Origin: an uncultured Candidatus Berkelbacteria bacterium
GTDB lineage: Bacteria > Patescibacteriota > UBA1384 > XYA2-FULL-43-10 > CAINNR01
Assembly (NCBI GenBank): GCA_903851235.1
Contig: CAINNR010000038.1
Coordinates: 1 to 42,312 of the forward strand
Reading direction: 5' to 3'
Length of the DNA stretch: 42,312 nucleotides
The stretch's first letter is position 1. Each line of letters begins with the position of its first letter. Shown piece by piece: positions 22,914 through 31,287 of the stretch. A program made the position numbers and the translations under genes. The notes under the pieces were generated by a model, which saw only the letters and a list, made by a program, of their open reading frames with translations, made no database searches and had not been told where the DNA came from.

Positions 22914-23771
22914 TTATTCGGTTTCTGGTTTCGAGGGTCCACACATCAGTTGCAAACCGGCTTCGAGCTTGTCAGCCACAATCAGTGCTTCTTTGATGCT
23001 AGCCTCGGAGTTGAGAGGCAAATTGCTGAAATGGCCCGATTCGGTGTCAAACCTAAATACCAACTCGACTAACGGATCAGAGTTGTTGGGCGGAATTGGA
23101 CCCGAAAGTATATTGGCATTGGCATTCCATTTCGAGATATCATCAACTCCGGAGAAATCGAGCTTGAGAAAATAACCGGGACCGGATTTGATCAATGTTT
23201 CGGTCCCCTTCGACATCTGCACTCGTCCGACAATGAAACAGGCAAGACCATGACCGGTCAATCCGGCCGGGAAAACAGCAGACTCAACTAATTGCAACAA
23301 CTGATCGCAATCGAGACTGAATTTGTTATTGTCGACGTCCAATTTCAGTCTGAATTCAATTCCCAAACCTTGCTCCAGTTTGAAGCTTTCGGCGATCGAC
23401 GAAGAGATATCGCTCCTCTGACCGGTGGAAGAGTTATAGGCCATGAATTCAAAGAAATAGCTTTCTTGTTGCTTTGGTGTTGGCGAAAGCACGGAGATGG
23501 AAAGTCCGGTCAGTCTACCCGTTAGGTCTTCAAGTTCGAGACGCCCTCTACCAATTTCAGTTAGCGTCTTCTTCATATTTCTGACTGCAAATTCCATCCT
23601 GCCGATGGAACCGATTGAATTGTAGTTAAGGCTTCTTAGCTGCTCTTCGGCTGACATCAGACTGTGTGCCGGATTTTCAACAACGCCTTCAGCGATTTGA
23701 CTCAAAATGTCTTGAAATTGCTCCCAACTACAAATGATTCCGGTTCGCCGATCACGACGCATCAATTGCAT
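22914..23771 (-). CDS. Orphan protein with repeat-borne promoter
   Basis: 285 residues from ATG 23771, chosen because ACAAGGAGAAGTATC stands directly before it. No family recognised. N-terminus basic (MQLMRRDRRTG), helical to ~90, then beta-rich, with alternating strands such as IEFRLKLDVDNNKFSL and YFLKLDFSG. No membrane segment or signal peptide. The promoter lies in the ~140-bp repeat also found upstream of 24045-24344, so the two genes are probably co-regulated. Confidence 0.7.
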   Translation of the reverse strand: MQLMRRDRRTGIICSWEQFQDILSQIAEGVVENPAHSLMSAEEQLRSLNYNSIGSIGRMEFAVRNMKKTLTEIGRGRLELEDLTGRLTGLSISVLSPTPKQQESYFFEFMAYNSSTGQRSDISSSIAESFKLEQGLGIEFRLKLDVDNNKFSLDCDQLLQLVESAVFPAGLTGHGLACFIVGRVQMSKGTETLIKSGPGYFLKLDFSGVDDISKWNANANILSGPIPPNNSDPLVELVFRFDTESGHFSNLPLNSEASIKEALIVADKLEAGLQLMCGPSKPETE

Positions 23772-23804
23772 GATACTTCTCCTTGTAGTCATTGGTGTGC
23801 AACC

Positions 23805-23949
23805 TGCCAAGATAATAACACAATAGTATATTCTATGTCAATGATTTGTGATGGTGAAAAATTATTATATATTACTTTTTCTCAGTCGAGAGATAACCGG
23901 CATTGAAAACTTTTCACTTGATAAATTCAAAGCAAGGCAGGGATTTTTT
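23805..23949 (-). repeat. Promoter-bearing intergenic repeat, copy A
   Basis: About 140 bp nearly identical to 24384-24525, with scattered substitutions. It carries a TTGACA-17-TTATTA promoter at the gene-proximal end, an A/T-rich block (TAATATATAATAATTTT), and the GTGAAAAGTTTTCAATGC block at the distal end, just after the neighbouring terminator. Confidence 0.9.
23813..23841 (-). promoter_or_regulatory. Promoter of the 285-residue orphan
   Basis: TTGACA, 17 bp, TTATTA (minus strand). The spacer holds AGAATATACTATTGT, a slightly degraded form of the AGAATA/TATTCT dyad seen in copy B. Confidence 0.7.
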
Positions 23950-23954
23950 TTGAA

Positions 23955-23982
23955 ATAAAAAACCCGCCTAAATCAGCGGGCC
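23955..23982 (-). terminator. Terminator of the 99-residue orphan
   Basis: Minus-strand CCCGCTGATTTAGGCGGG followed by six T. Confidence 0.8.
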
Positions 23983-24044
23983 AGAATTAATGTTGGGTTC
24001 AGAACCACCTACGTGATCCGCCGGTTTTAGCGGAATAAACCCAT

Positions 24045-24344
24045 TTATTGAGTGTATGCACACGTTGGAAAATACTTGTCTAGACAACTCAGTTTGCGTC
24101 CGCATTTATTGCAGTGTGCATCTCCGGGAAAATCTGAGATTGTCCAATCATCCGGTAAACCGATAATGTGATGTGGACCTCCATCAACGCAACGATCCTC
24201 GGTCATAAGCCTCCTTGAAATGGTAACAGGTAGAAATGACCCCATGTTGAATTCCTCTACATACCACCGAATTGCGCCGGTCGGATCAACCTCTTCTGCA
24301 GGAAACAGTTTTTTTATGATAGTTGCAACAAACTTGGCTATCGA
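24045..24344 (-). CDS. Orphan protein with C-terminal zinc-knuckle-like Cys cluster
   Basis: 99 residues from GTG 24344, chosen because AAGGAGAACACT precedes it; the longer frame upstream would overlap the repeat-borne promoter leader. The C-terminal 30 residues have HCNKCGRKLSC and a final C in FPTCAY, enough for a small zinc site. The rest is mixed with no known family. The promoter is in repeat copy B. Confidence 0.65.
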   Translation of the reverse strand, partial: SIAKFVATIIKKLFPAEEVDPTGAIRWYVEEFNMGSFLPVTISRRLMTEDRCVDGGPHHIIGLPDDWTISDFPGDAHCNKCGRKLSCLDKYFPTCAYTQ

Positions 24345-24383
24345 CACAGTGTTCTCCTTAGTCGTTCCGTAGCTGGCGTATTC

Positions 24384-24525
24384 TGCCAAGATAATAACAG
24401 AATAGTATATTCTATGTCAATGATTTGCGGTGGTGGAAAATTATTATATATTACTTTTTCTCAGTCGAAAGATAACCAGCATTGAAAACTTTTCACTTGA
24501 TAAATTTGAAGAAAGCAGGGTTTTT
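24384..24525 (-). repeat. Promoter-bearing intergenic repeat, copy B
   Basis: Second copy of the block at 23805-23949, in the same orientation and same position relative to gene start and neighbouring terminator. Confidence 0.9.
24392..24420 (-). promoter_or_regulatory. Promoter of the 99-residue orphan with dyad in the spacer
   Basis: TTGACA, 17 bp, TTATTA. AGAATATACTATTCT between the boxes has perfect 6-bp arms (AGAATA/TATTCT), well placed for a repressor or activator dimer. Confidence 0.7.
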
Positions 24526-24539
24526 GCTTATTGGGAATG

Positions 24540-24563
24540 AAAAAACGGGTCGGAATTACCCGC
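24540..24563 (-). terminator. Terminator of the 68-residue orphan
   Basis: Minus-strand CGGGT-AATTCCG-ACCCG followed by six T. Confidence 0.8.
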
Positions 24564-24594
24564 CCGCCCTGATAAAACCATCGTTGTAATAGTC

Positions 24595-24801
24595 TTACAT
24601 AATGCGAGACATGATTTCGCGCTGGTAAGTGCCAAGCAGATAATGCAAAGTACTCCGTTCCGCGTCGCAAATCTCCTTTTCGGGAGCGAATGCCGACAGG
24701 GCGTTGTAACTGATGATCTGCTTAAACCATTCAATCAAATCAATCCGATGCATGCCAACCGGGTTCCGTGGAACTGTGTCAAGAAATTCGCGATAAGTCA
24801 T
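24595..24801 (-). CDS. Orphan small protein in its own transcription unit
   Basis: 68 residues from ATG 24801 (CCGGAGGATTAAA upstream). No family recognised; helical, with MTYREFLDTVPRN at the start and an acidic middle (EKEICDAERSTLHYLLG). A weak TTGAAA-17-TATGGT lies upstream in an A/T-rich leader containing TGTGGTATATATGG. The terminator follows. Confidence 0.6.
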   Translation of the reverse strand: MTYREFLDTVPRNPVGMHRIDLIEWFKQIISYNALSAFAPEKEICDAERSTLHYLLGTYQREIMSRIM

Positions 24802-25020
24802 TTTAATCCTCCGGAACGTGTAGTGGTCATTGTACACCATATATACCACAGAATTATTTTTCAAACAAGCGGCTCTCAACTTTTTCTCAGCTTTGTGGTA
24901 TAATCTGAAAGCTAACGGCTAACTGATAACCAATGACGAACAGTCGCAACCAGAAAGTTTGTTAGTTACTCCGTTACGATTACTCATTATTTACTATTAG
25001 TTATTATCTAATTAAGAGCC

Positions 25021-25698
25021 ATGCGAATACTTATTGTCGAAGATGATCACAAAATTGCCGGTGCGATAAAACGCGGTTTGGAACAGGAAAAATTCGCTGT
25101 TGATATTTCTTATGATGGCCAGGATGGTTTGGGTCAGGCGCTGACAATCGATTATGATGTCATTATCCTCGACCGGATGTTGCCGGAAGTTGACGGAATT
25201 GAGGTTTGCCGAGCTTTGCGCCAAAAGGATAATCATACGCCGGTTATTATCCTGACGGCGAAAGATAAATTAAATGATAAAGTCGAAGGCTTAAATGCCG
25301 GCGCCGATGATTATTTAACCAAACCGTTTGCTTTTATCGAACTTTTAGCTCGAGTTCGAGCGCTAATGCGCCGACCGCAAGAAACGCAAGAGACAATTTT
25401 GAAAGTTGACGACCTGGTTTTAAACACGCTGACATTTGATGTTGAACGTTCCGGCAAGAAAATCAAACTTTCGTCGACCGAATTTTCATTGTTGGAGTAC
25501 TTAATGCGAAATCCGAATCGGATCTTAACCAAGGATAACATTATCTCGCATGTTTGGGATTACGATGCTGACATTTTGCCCAACACCGTTGAGGTTTTTA
25601 TCGGTTATCTGCGAAAGAAAATTGACAGCGCTTTTCCGAAAAGAGGAGCCTTAATCCAAACCGCCAGAGGATTTGGATACAAATTATCGAATAACTAA
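25021..25698 (+). CDS. OmpR/PhoB-family response regulator
   Basis: 225 residues. Receiver domain with acidic pair D8/D9, phospho-acceptor D51 in IILDRMLPEVDG, T79 and K101 (LTKPF), all present. Winged-helix DNA-binding domain from about 128, with the typical ending FIGYLRKKID and TARGFGYKL. It sits 11 bp upstream of its histidine kinase. An extended -10 (TGGTATAAT, near 24895-24903) is a probable promoter. Target genes unknown; the efflux operon at 28.7-32 kb is one candidate by proximity. Confidence 0.95.
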   Translation: MRILIVEDDHKIAGAIKRGLEQEKFAVDISYDGQDGLGQALTIDYDVIILDRMLPEVDGIEVCRALRQKDNHTPVIILTAKDKLNDKVEGLNAGADDYLTKPFAFIELLARVRALMRRPQETQETILKVDDLVLNTLTFDVERSGKKIKLSSTEFSLLEYLMRNPNRILTKDNIISHVWDYDADILPNTVEVFIGYLRKKIDSAFPKRGALIQTARGFGYKLSNN

Positions 25699-25709
25699 CT
25701 GTTAACATC

Positions 25710-26711
25710 ATGAAGTTTAATTCCGCGATTGTAAAATTAACAATTTTTTATGTCCTGATTGTAATGTTGATCAGTGTCGGTTTTTCACTGGCGATTTTTC
25801 AGATTTCATCAAATGAAATTGATCGCGGACTCAATCGTCAGAATTCGATCTTGCAAAATTTGCCGCCGCGCGATGAAAGTCATCTGCTTGATGATTTTGT
25901 CAATTTGCACAATCAACAATTACAGGATTCCAATAACCGCCTGGAGACGAATTTGATATATTTTAATTTACTGATTTTAATTTTATCTTCATTTGCCAGC
26001 TATTTTCTTGCTCGCTGGACACTCCGGCCACTGGAGGAAGCGGTTGAGGAGCAAAATCGCTTCACCGCTGACGCGTCACATGAACTCAAAACTCCGCTGG
26101 CGGCGATGCGAACTGAGATTGAAGTTAGTTTGCGTGACAAAAAATTTAAGCTCTCGGGAGCGAAAAAATTACTTAACTCCAATTTGGAGGAAATTGAAAA
26201 GTTGGAAACTCTCTCCGGGGCGCTTTTGAAATTGGCGAAACTGGATGAAACCAATAAATTAGACTTTGTGAGTTTAAATTTAGACGAGATAATTGTTGAA
26301 GCTTATGAAAAGGTTGAAAGTCTGGCGAGGAAAAAGCAGATAGTTGTTGATGCCAAATTAGTCAACGCAAAAATTCTTGGAGACAAATCATCTCTGGTCG
26401 AACTCTTTGTTATTCTTTTTGATAATGCGATAAAATACAGTCCGAAAAGTTCAAAGATAAAAATTAAATTATCGTCTGACGGGAAACATCAAACAGTGTC
26501 GATAGTAGACCACGGTGTTGGAATAAAATCATCGGACCTGCTCCATATCTTCAACCGATTCTATCGTGCCGACCAGTCGAGAAATAAGGAAAAAGCTGAG
26601 GGTTACGGGTTGGGGCTTTCAATTGCCAAACGAATTGTTGAACTCCATGGCGGAAAAATTTTCGCCCTCTCAACTCCGGGAAAAGGCAGTGAATTTGTAG
26701 TAAAATTCTAA
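25710..26711 (+). CDS. Membrane sensor histidine kinase
   Basis: 333 residues. Transmembrane helices at about 8-30 and 82-101 enclose a ~50-residue external loop, short for a sensor. DHp domain with DASHELKTPLAAM (H124). ATPase domain with the N box LFDNAIKYSP, G1 DHGVGI, F box IFNRFYR and G2 GYGLGLSIAKRIVELHGG, all intact. It phosphorylates the adjacent response regulator. The short loop suggests it senses the membrane or a partner protein rather than a large ligand. Confidence 0.95.
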   Translation: MKFNSAIVKLTIFYVLIVMLISVGFSLAIFQISSNEIDRGLNRQNSILQNLPPRDESHLLDDFVNLHNQQLQDSNNRLETNLIYFNLLILILSSFASYFLARWTLRPLEEAVEEQNRFTADASHELKTPLAAMRTEIEVSLRDKKFKLSGAKKLLNSNLEEIEKLETLSGALLKLAKLDETNKLDFVSLNLDEIIVEAYEKVESLARKKQIVVDAKLVNAKILGDKSSLVELFVILFDNAIKYSPKSSKIKIKLSSDGKHQTVSIVDHGVGIKSSDLLHIFNRFYRADQSRNKEKAEGYGLGLSIAKRIVELHGGKIFALSTPGKGSEFVVKF

Positions 26712-26714
26712 GTT

Positions 26715-26745
26715 AATAAAAAAGCCGAGGATTTACTCACTCGGC
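26715..26745 (-). terminator. Terminator overlapping the end of the 149-residue orphan
   Basis: Minus-strand CCGAGTGAGTAAATCCTCGG then C and six T; the stop codon of the gene (26737) lies inside the stem, and the hairpin may serve the kinase gene from the other side. Confidence 0.75.
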
Positions 26746-27186
26746 GGGCGGACCGTAGCCATCGGTCGGGAGATTTAGTTTTCGAAGTTTTTCATATGCT
26801 GCTGCATAATCGGGGTGTGGCCCGATTACTTTGAACGGGAAGGCCGTACCGCTGTAGGAGATAACAGTCATCTCACCGGCGTCTCTGAATGCTCTCCAGT
26901 AAAGTGCCACTACACGACGATCTTCAAGCGCTACGTTTTTTATCAGATTCCAGCTCTCTTGCGCCAAAACTGTGACCCCATTACTGTCATTGTCGTCATC
27001 GTATCCGATTATCACAAATTGTTTGCCGGCCGGAATCGTTTTTCCCGCATAGAATGGTTTGGGAGTTTCGAGAATTTCAATGATCGCACCAATCGGCGGA
27101 GTAGGTTTTCCACATCCGCACTGACATCTTGGCCAAGTCTTGGGGTCGTCGGTAAAATTCGCTGGCACGTATCTGTAGTAGAACAT
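26737..27186 (-). CDS. Orphan protein in its own transcription unit
   Basis: 149 residues from ATG 27186 (AAAAGGAGATCGGC upstream). WPRCQCGCGKPTPP near the N-terminus gives three closely spaced Cys (CxCxC), then beta-rich sequence (GKQFVIIGYDDDNDSNGVTV) and an Asp/Tyr/Pro-rich C-terminus. No family recognised. Promoter TTGACA-17-TAGCAT at 27218-27246. Confidence 0.65.
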   Translation of the reverse strand: MFYYRYVPANFTDDPKTWPRCQCGCGKPTPPIGAIIEILETPKPFYAGKTIPAGKQFVIIGYDDDNDSNGVTVLAQESWNLIKNVALEDRRVVALYWRAFRDAGEMTVISYSGTAFPFKVIGPHPDYAAAYEKLRKLNLPTDGYGPPAE

Positions 27187-27217
27187 GCCGATCTCCTTTT
27201 CCAGCTGTGATAAGTGA

Positions 27218-27246
27218 ATGCTAACAAATCAAATTGTAAATGTCAA
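27218..27246 (-). promoter_or_regulatory. Promoter of the 149-residue orphan
   Basis: TTGACA, 17 bp, TAGCAT on the minus strand. Confidence 0.65.
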
Positions 27247-27291
27247 AAGTTTCAGCCCTTGAAATAACAATGGTAATTGCCGATGGGATGT

Positions 27292-27322
27292 CAAAATGAC
27301 TCGCGAGATGCGAGTCATTTTG
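27292..27322. repeat. Perfect hairpin, copy 1 of a duplicated element
   Basis: CAAAATGACTCGC-GAGAT-GCGAGTCATTTTG: 13-bp perfect arms, 5-nt loop. A near-identical element is at 28476. It could terminate transcription from either side (T and A runs flank it). Confidence 0.85.
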
Positions 27323-27365
27323 TTTCTGTTAAACCGTTTTTTGGTCTAATAAAATCCAGTATTTT

Positions 27366-27557
27366 CTATTTGCCAAACTTTGGGAAGGCAAAGATTAAGT
27401 AAATTGCCGATAGCCCAACTAGGTCGTAGACAATTTTCGCCAATGCGCCGTCACCCAAAACTTTGGTGACCAAATTCCAGTCGAAAACTCCAACCAAACC
27501 CCAGTTCAACCCGCCGACGATGACAAGTACCATCGCAATGATGCCGATAACCTTCAT
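27366..27557 (-). CDS. DUF378-family small membrane protein
   Basis: 63 residues with two membrane segments. VLVIVGGLNWGLVGVFDWNL near the start and LVGLSAIYLIFAF near the end are the DUF378 (PF04070) signature. Cytoplasmic-membrane protein of unknown function, common in bacteria with small genomes. ATG follows GGAGGGAAAA. Followed by the duplicated hairpin as terminator. Confidence 0.92.
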   Translation of the reverse strand: MKVIGIIAMVLVIVGGLNWGLVGVFDWNLVTKVLGDGALAKIVYDLVGLSAIYLIFAFPKFGK

Positions 27558-27720
27558 TTTTCCCTCCTACTTTTTATATAGCCATTACCAGTATACAACG
27601 ATTCGTTTGGTAGGTGCAAGATATTATTGAAAACATTTGACATAAAAAATTAAAAATGTCAGTCTTGAAACATCAGATCAAAAACACAACTTTTGGATGG
27701 GTTAATATTGGATCTAATAT

Positions 27721-28422
27721 ATGAATAGTATTACTCAAGTGATCTATAATCTGGTCAATTGCCTGCCAGCCGAATTCAAGCAACCACCTGGTTTTTTTCG
27801 AATATTTTCGGCTGAAAAGCTGCTTTTTGAATTGGACGGTAAAAGTATAAAGTTATGCGGAGAGGATATTGATCAAAAAGTATCCGCGCAAAAAGACAAG
27901 CACAGTTTTTCACTGCTAGAAGAAGAATGGCGCAATTTTTTAAAGGAACTAGGTAGTTCGTACATTCGCCTCAATCACGTGGGAATCAGTTATGCATGCA
28001 ATAATATAGAACAAGAAATTTCTTATTACAAAAAACTAGTTTTTAGGCATGGCTCTGGTCTTTATGAGGAATTATCAAGTATTAGGCATGAACGCTGGGT
28101 ATTTATTGGCGATACTTCAGATTGGCAAGCTCCATTATTTGAGATCGTGCTGACCGAAGGTCGTGTCAATGCAGAGAATAATTGGCGACCTCATTTTCAG
28201 ATTGATATTGATACTAGTCTGGCTGAAGCCCAACTGGATATATTGCTCAGGAAATATTTTGGGCCAAGATTTACTAAATGGAAGTTGGCTTTCCCCGGTT
28301 ACGGCACAGTTCTGAGCATTGGGTTGCTCGGTATTGTTGAGGGAACAAAAATTTACTTAGGCACTGGCACATCTCTTAGAAACACTGAGTTTCATAGACG
28401 ACAGGAACTGAAGCGAATCTAA
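27721..28422 (+). CDS. Hypothetical protein, weak VOC-like signature
   Basis: 233 residues. LNHVGISYACNNIEQEISYYKK (about residues 90-111) and the later WRPHFQID, with His and Glu at spacing typical of vicinal-oxygen-chelate (glyoxalase-like) repeats, hint at a VOC fold. The match is weak. No signal peptide or membrane span. Bracketed by the two duplicated hairpins, so a separate transcript. No good ribosome site before ATG 27721. It may be a small-molecule-binding or metal enzyme. Confidence 0.45.
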   Translation: MNSITQVIYNLVNCLPAEFKQPPGFFRIFSAEKLLFELDGKSIKLCGEDIDQKVSAQKDKHSFSLLEEEWRNFLKELGSSYIRLNHVGISYACNNIEQEISYYKKLVFRHGSGLYEELSSIRHERWVFIGDTSDWQAPLFEIVLTEGRVNAENNWRPHFQIDIDTSLAEAQLDILLRKYFGPRFTKWKLAFPGYGTVLSIGLLGIVEGTKIYLGTGTSLRNTEFHRRQELKRI

Positions 28423-28758
28423 AAAAATATATTTTCAGTAAAATAATGGTTGCTGGTGCAATAATCATCGGCTGTCAAAATGACTCGCGAGATGCGAGCC
28501 ATTTTGATTCCGGTTAAGCTATTTTTCAGCCGGGTGTTTTATGATGAATTTGGTCGATCAAATAAAAATATATGGAGAAAAAATTATGTAGAAAAACAGA
28601 CTTTCAGATTGCGGTTTTTTACAAAAGTTAAAGAAGGCAAATGTTAAAAACAAAAGGAATTGGTTATCTGGCGGTCGCCCATATCGGGTGACCGCCAAAC
28701 TGTTTTTCTTAAGCTGATTTTCAGCATGGATCGATTAAAGTTAACTCATGGAGGAATT
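28423..28758. other. Intergenic stretch with two hairpins
   Basis: Holds the duplicated hairpin copy 2 (28476-28506) and a second strong hairpin at 28669-28697 (TGGCGGTC…GACCGCCA). No gene seen. The second hairpin lies in the leader of the 28759 gene and could be an attenuator or end of an upstream transcript. Confidence 0.5.
28476..28506. repeat. Hairpin, copy 2 of the duplicated element
   Basis: CAAAATGACTCGC-GAGAT-GCGAGCCATTTTG: as copy 1 except one base that leaves a wobble pair. Confidence 0.85.
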
Positions 28759-29271
28759 TTGGATATAAAGAAAAATTGGCTTTACATTTTAATTATCGTT
28801 GTGATATTAGTTGGCGGAATTTATTCCGGCATACGTTTTTTGAAACCGGCAAACGCCGGCAGTAATGATCAAACTGCGAATGCCAGCGGCCAAAATCCTT
28901 CCGGTCAGAATGGCAGATTTGCTGGCGGTCGTGGAAACGTTAAACCGCTAACGGGAACAATTTCGTCAATCAGCGGCATGACAATTGTCATGACCGCCAG
29001 CGATGGCTCGACAAAAAATATCGCCACAACAGGGGAGACCAGAATTTCGGAAATGGAAAATGGCAGCCGGACAACTTTGGCCTTAACCGATTTGACTGTC
29101 GGTGAAACGATCAATGTCATGGCGCAGGATACTAGCGCCGATCCGATTACGCCGAGAATAATTATTGTCGGCACGTTTTCACCACCTTCCGGAGGCTCTC
29201 AAGGTGGCGGTTGGAACGCCGGAGGAAGCAGTAGTGACAATTCCGCTAGCCCTGATACTTCAGTTAATTGA
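28759..29271 (+). CDS. Membrane-anchored DUF5666-like extracytoplasmic protein
   Basis: 170 residues from TTG 28759, preferred because GGAGGAATT precedes it; an in-frame ATG 11 codons earlier has no such site. One N-terminal membrane anchor (WLYILIIVVILVGGIY), a Gly/Gln/Asn-rich linker, then a small beta domain (LTGTISSISGMTIVMTASDG) with the features of DUF5666 domains, and a Ser/Gly tail. First gene of a run leading to the ABC exporter, so possibly a periplasm- or surface-side accessory subunit. Confidence 0.7.
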   Translation: MDIKKNWLYILIIVVILVGGIYSGIRFLKPANAGSNDQTANASGQNPSGQNGRFAGGRGNVKPLTGTISSISGMTIVMTASDGSTKNIATTGETRISEMENGSRTTLALTDLTVGETINVMAQDTSADPITPRIIIVGTFSPPSGGSQGGGWNAGGSSSDNSASPDTSVN

Positions 29272-29341
29272 TTTTTAAGTTTTTTCTCAGCTAAATGAGT
29301 TATTATTAAGCCAGCTAGACAAATTAAAATGAAAGGAAAAT

Positions 29342-29812
29342 ATGGAAGACAATAAGGAAGAAAAAATCGACCAAACAAAATCGGAGAAAGCCCAAAGCTC
29401 TCATCACTATGTTGGTTTGAAAGTCATACTGTTAGCGTTGGTTCTACTGTTAGTCGTTGGCGGAGTTGTTGGTGTTGCCAAGTTGGCGTTTTCTGATCGC
29501 AATTCTGGTGGTCGCGTCGCAATTGAACGAAATGTTAATTTTAGTCGTCAGGGTTTTGGCGGTCGCGGAATGCATCAGCAAGTTGGGAACACGATTACCG
29601 GCAGTTTGAGCAAAATTGACATGGACACTTTAGTTGTTCATAAAGCCAGCAATAACAAAGATTACACTGTCTTGATTTCCGATACGACTCAGATTCGGAA
29701 GGACAATGACATTGCCGGAAAATCAGATTTGGCCATCGGCCAAGCGATAACGGTTCAGGGGAGCGCGAATTCAGCCGGTCAAATTACGGCAACTTACATT
29801 ATCATCAATTAG
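29342..29812 (+). CDS. Second membrane-anchored DUF5666-like protein
   Basis: 156 residues, ATG after GAAAGGAAAAT. A cytoplasmic N-terminus of ~25 residues, one membrane span (LKVILLALVLLLVVGGVVG), a Gly/Arg-rich linker (GFGGRGMHQQVG) and a beta domain (TGSLSKIDMDTLVVH, ITVQGSANSAGQI). Same architecture as the preceding gene but little sequence identity. Upstream of the ABC permease. Probably an extracytoplasmic adaptor of the exporter, by context only. Confidence 0.7.
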   Translation: MEDNKEEKIDQTKSEKAQSSHHYVGLKVILLALVLLLVVGGVVGVAKLAFSDRNSGGRVAIERNVNFSRQGFGGRGMHQQVGNTITGSLSKIDMDTLVVHKASNNKDYTVLISDTTQIRKDNDIAGKSDLAIGQAITVQGSANSAGQITATYIIIN

Positions 29813-29819
29813 TTTGGGC

Positions 29820-29862
29820 AATAATATGGCCGGCGTCCTCCCCCTGCGCCGGCCATATTATT
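29820..29862 (+). promoter_or_regulatory. Perfect 16-bp hairpin between the anchored protein and the permease gene
   Basis: AATAATATGGCCGGCG and its exact complement separated by 11 nt. No strong T run follows, so it may limit read-through or protect the upstream mRNA end. Confidence 0.75.
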
Positions 29863-29897
29863 ATGCAAAATTTAAAATTTAATCCTTTTATTTAAAA

Positions 29898-31253
29898 TTG
29901 GAGACGAAAATGGGCACAATCGCGCGCGGAGTTAAAAACGCATTTCGAAACAGTATCCGGACAATTTCGGTTGTACTGATCTTATCAATTTCAATCGCTA
30001 TGGCGCTTATTATGTTTGAATCATTAAAAACCGTTGAAACAAAAATCTCCAGTGTCAAGGCATCAATCGGGAATTTTGTTACCGTTTCACCGGCGGGAAT
30101 TCGCGGATTTGAGGGTGGTGGAAGTTTGTTGACCGATGACAGTATTTCAAAAATTTCACAAATTTCCGGCGTGACGAAAGTGACCAAAACTCTAACTGAT
30201 CACTTAGACACTACAACGACAAATTTGGTTACTCCGATTGCCGCCGGGGATTTTGGTAATCGACAACAGCGACAATCGACCGGAAGTTCTGAAGGCTCAT
30301 CAGCCGGTCAAAACCAAAACCACAGTTTTGCCATGCCGATTATGGTCTCTGCGACTGATGACGTTAATGTAATGCAAAGTTTAAATGTCTCACAATTTAA
30401 TCTTACATCAGGCGAAAAAATTGATGGCTCATCAGCCGACAATGTTGCGATGCTTGGCACATCAATGGCTAGTAAAAATAATTTGACTGTCGGCCAAAGC
30501 TTTAAGGCCTATAATCGGGATATCAAAGTAGTCGGGATTTTTGATTCCGGCAATACTTTCAGCAACTCTTTAATTATCATGCCGTTAAAAACTTTGCAGA
30601 CACTTTCGAACCAAGTCGGTCAGGTTAACAGCGTTTTGGTTCAGACCGTATCAATCGACACTGAAGCCAGCGTAACCTCGGCGATAAAGACTCAGTTGGG
30701 TGATTCCGCCGATGTTGTTTCCAGCCAGGATACCTCAGCTCAAGCCGTTGCCCCGCTTTCAAATATCAAAAGTATCTCAACTTATGGTTTGATCGGATCG
30801 CTGGTCGCCGGCGCAATTATTCTCTTCTTAACCATGGTGATGATTGTTCGTGAGCGTCGAAGAGAAATTGGAGTCTTGAAAGCAATCGGCGCTTCAAACG
30901 CTTTGGTTGTTGCTCAATTTTCAGTTGAGTCATTGGTCTTAACATTAATCTCATCGATTGTCGGAATGGTTTTGGGCACATTTCTTTCAAATCCGATTTT
31001 GAAAGTTATGGTGACCAGCAGTACAACCTCCGGGCCGTCCAATGCCGGCGAAGCGCATGTCGCGATGATGCGAGTCGGTGCCGGAATCGTTAATGGCGCC
31101 CAAGGAGCGGTTCGGAATTTACAGGCGACGATTAATTGGCAGATAATATTATACGGTCTGGGAGCGGCGGTTATTATCGCTCTCATCGGTTCGGCCCTTC
31201 CGGCCTACTTTATTTCAAAAGTTCGACCGGCGGAGGTGCTACGAAGCGAGTAA
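29898..31253 (+). CDS. MacB/FtsX-type ABC transporter permease
   Basis: 451 residues. N-terminal membrane helix (about 20-38, ISVVLILSISIAMALIMF), a large extracytoplasmic domain (about 40-290), then three helices with the FtsX-domain motifs MMIVRERRREIGVLKAIGAS (about 315-334) and the C-terminal PAYFISKVRPAEVLRSE. It works with the ATPase 34 bp downstream. MacB-type transporters move peptides, lipids or signals across the envelope by mechanotransmission. Its external domain is Ser/Gln-rich and unusual in the middle (GSSEGSSAGQNQNH). Confidence 0.95.
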   Translation: METKMGTIARGVKNAFRNSIRTISVVLILSISIAMALIMFESLKTVETKISSVKASIGNFVTVSPAGIRGFEGGGSLLTDDSISKISQISGVTKVTKTLTDHLDTTTTNLVTPIAAGDFGNRQQRQSTGSSEGSSAGQNQNHSFAMPIMVSATDDVNVMQSLNVSQFNLTSGEKIDGSSADNVAMLGTSMASKNNLTVGQSFKAYNRDIKVVGIFDSGNTFSNSLIIMPLKTLQTLSNQVGQVNSVLVQTVSIDTEASVTSAIKTQLGDSADVVSSQDTSAQAVAPLSNIKSISTYGLIGSLVAGAIILFLTMVMIVRERRREIGVLKAIGASNALVVAQFSVESLVLTLISSIVGMVLGTFLSNPILKVMVTSSTTSGPSNAGEAHVAMMRVGAGIVNGAQGAVRNLQATINWQIILYGLGAAVIIALIGSALPAYFISKVRPAEVLRSE

Positions 31254-31287
31254 ATTGTAATTAATAAGGAATAGCAATGGAGAAAAT

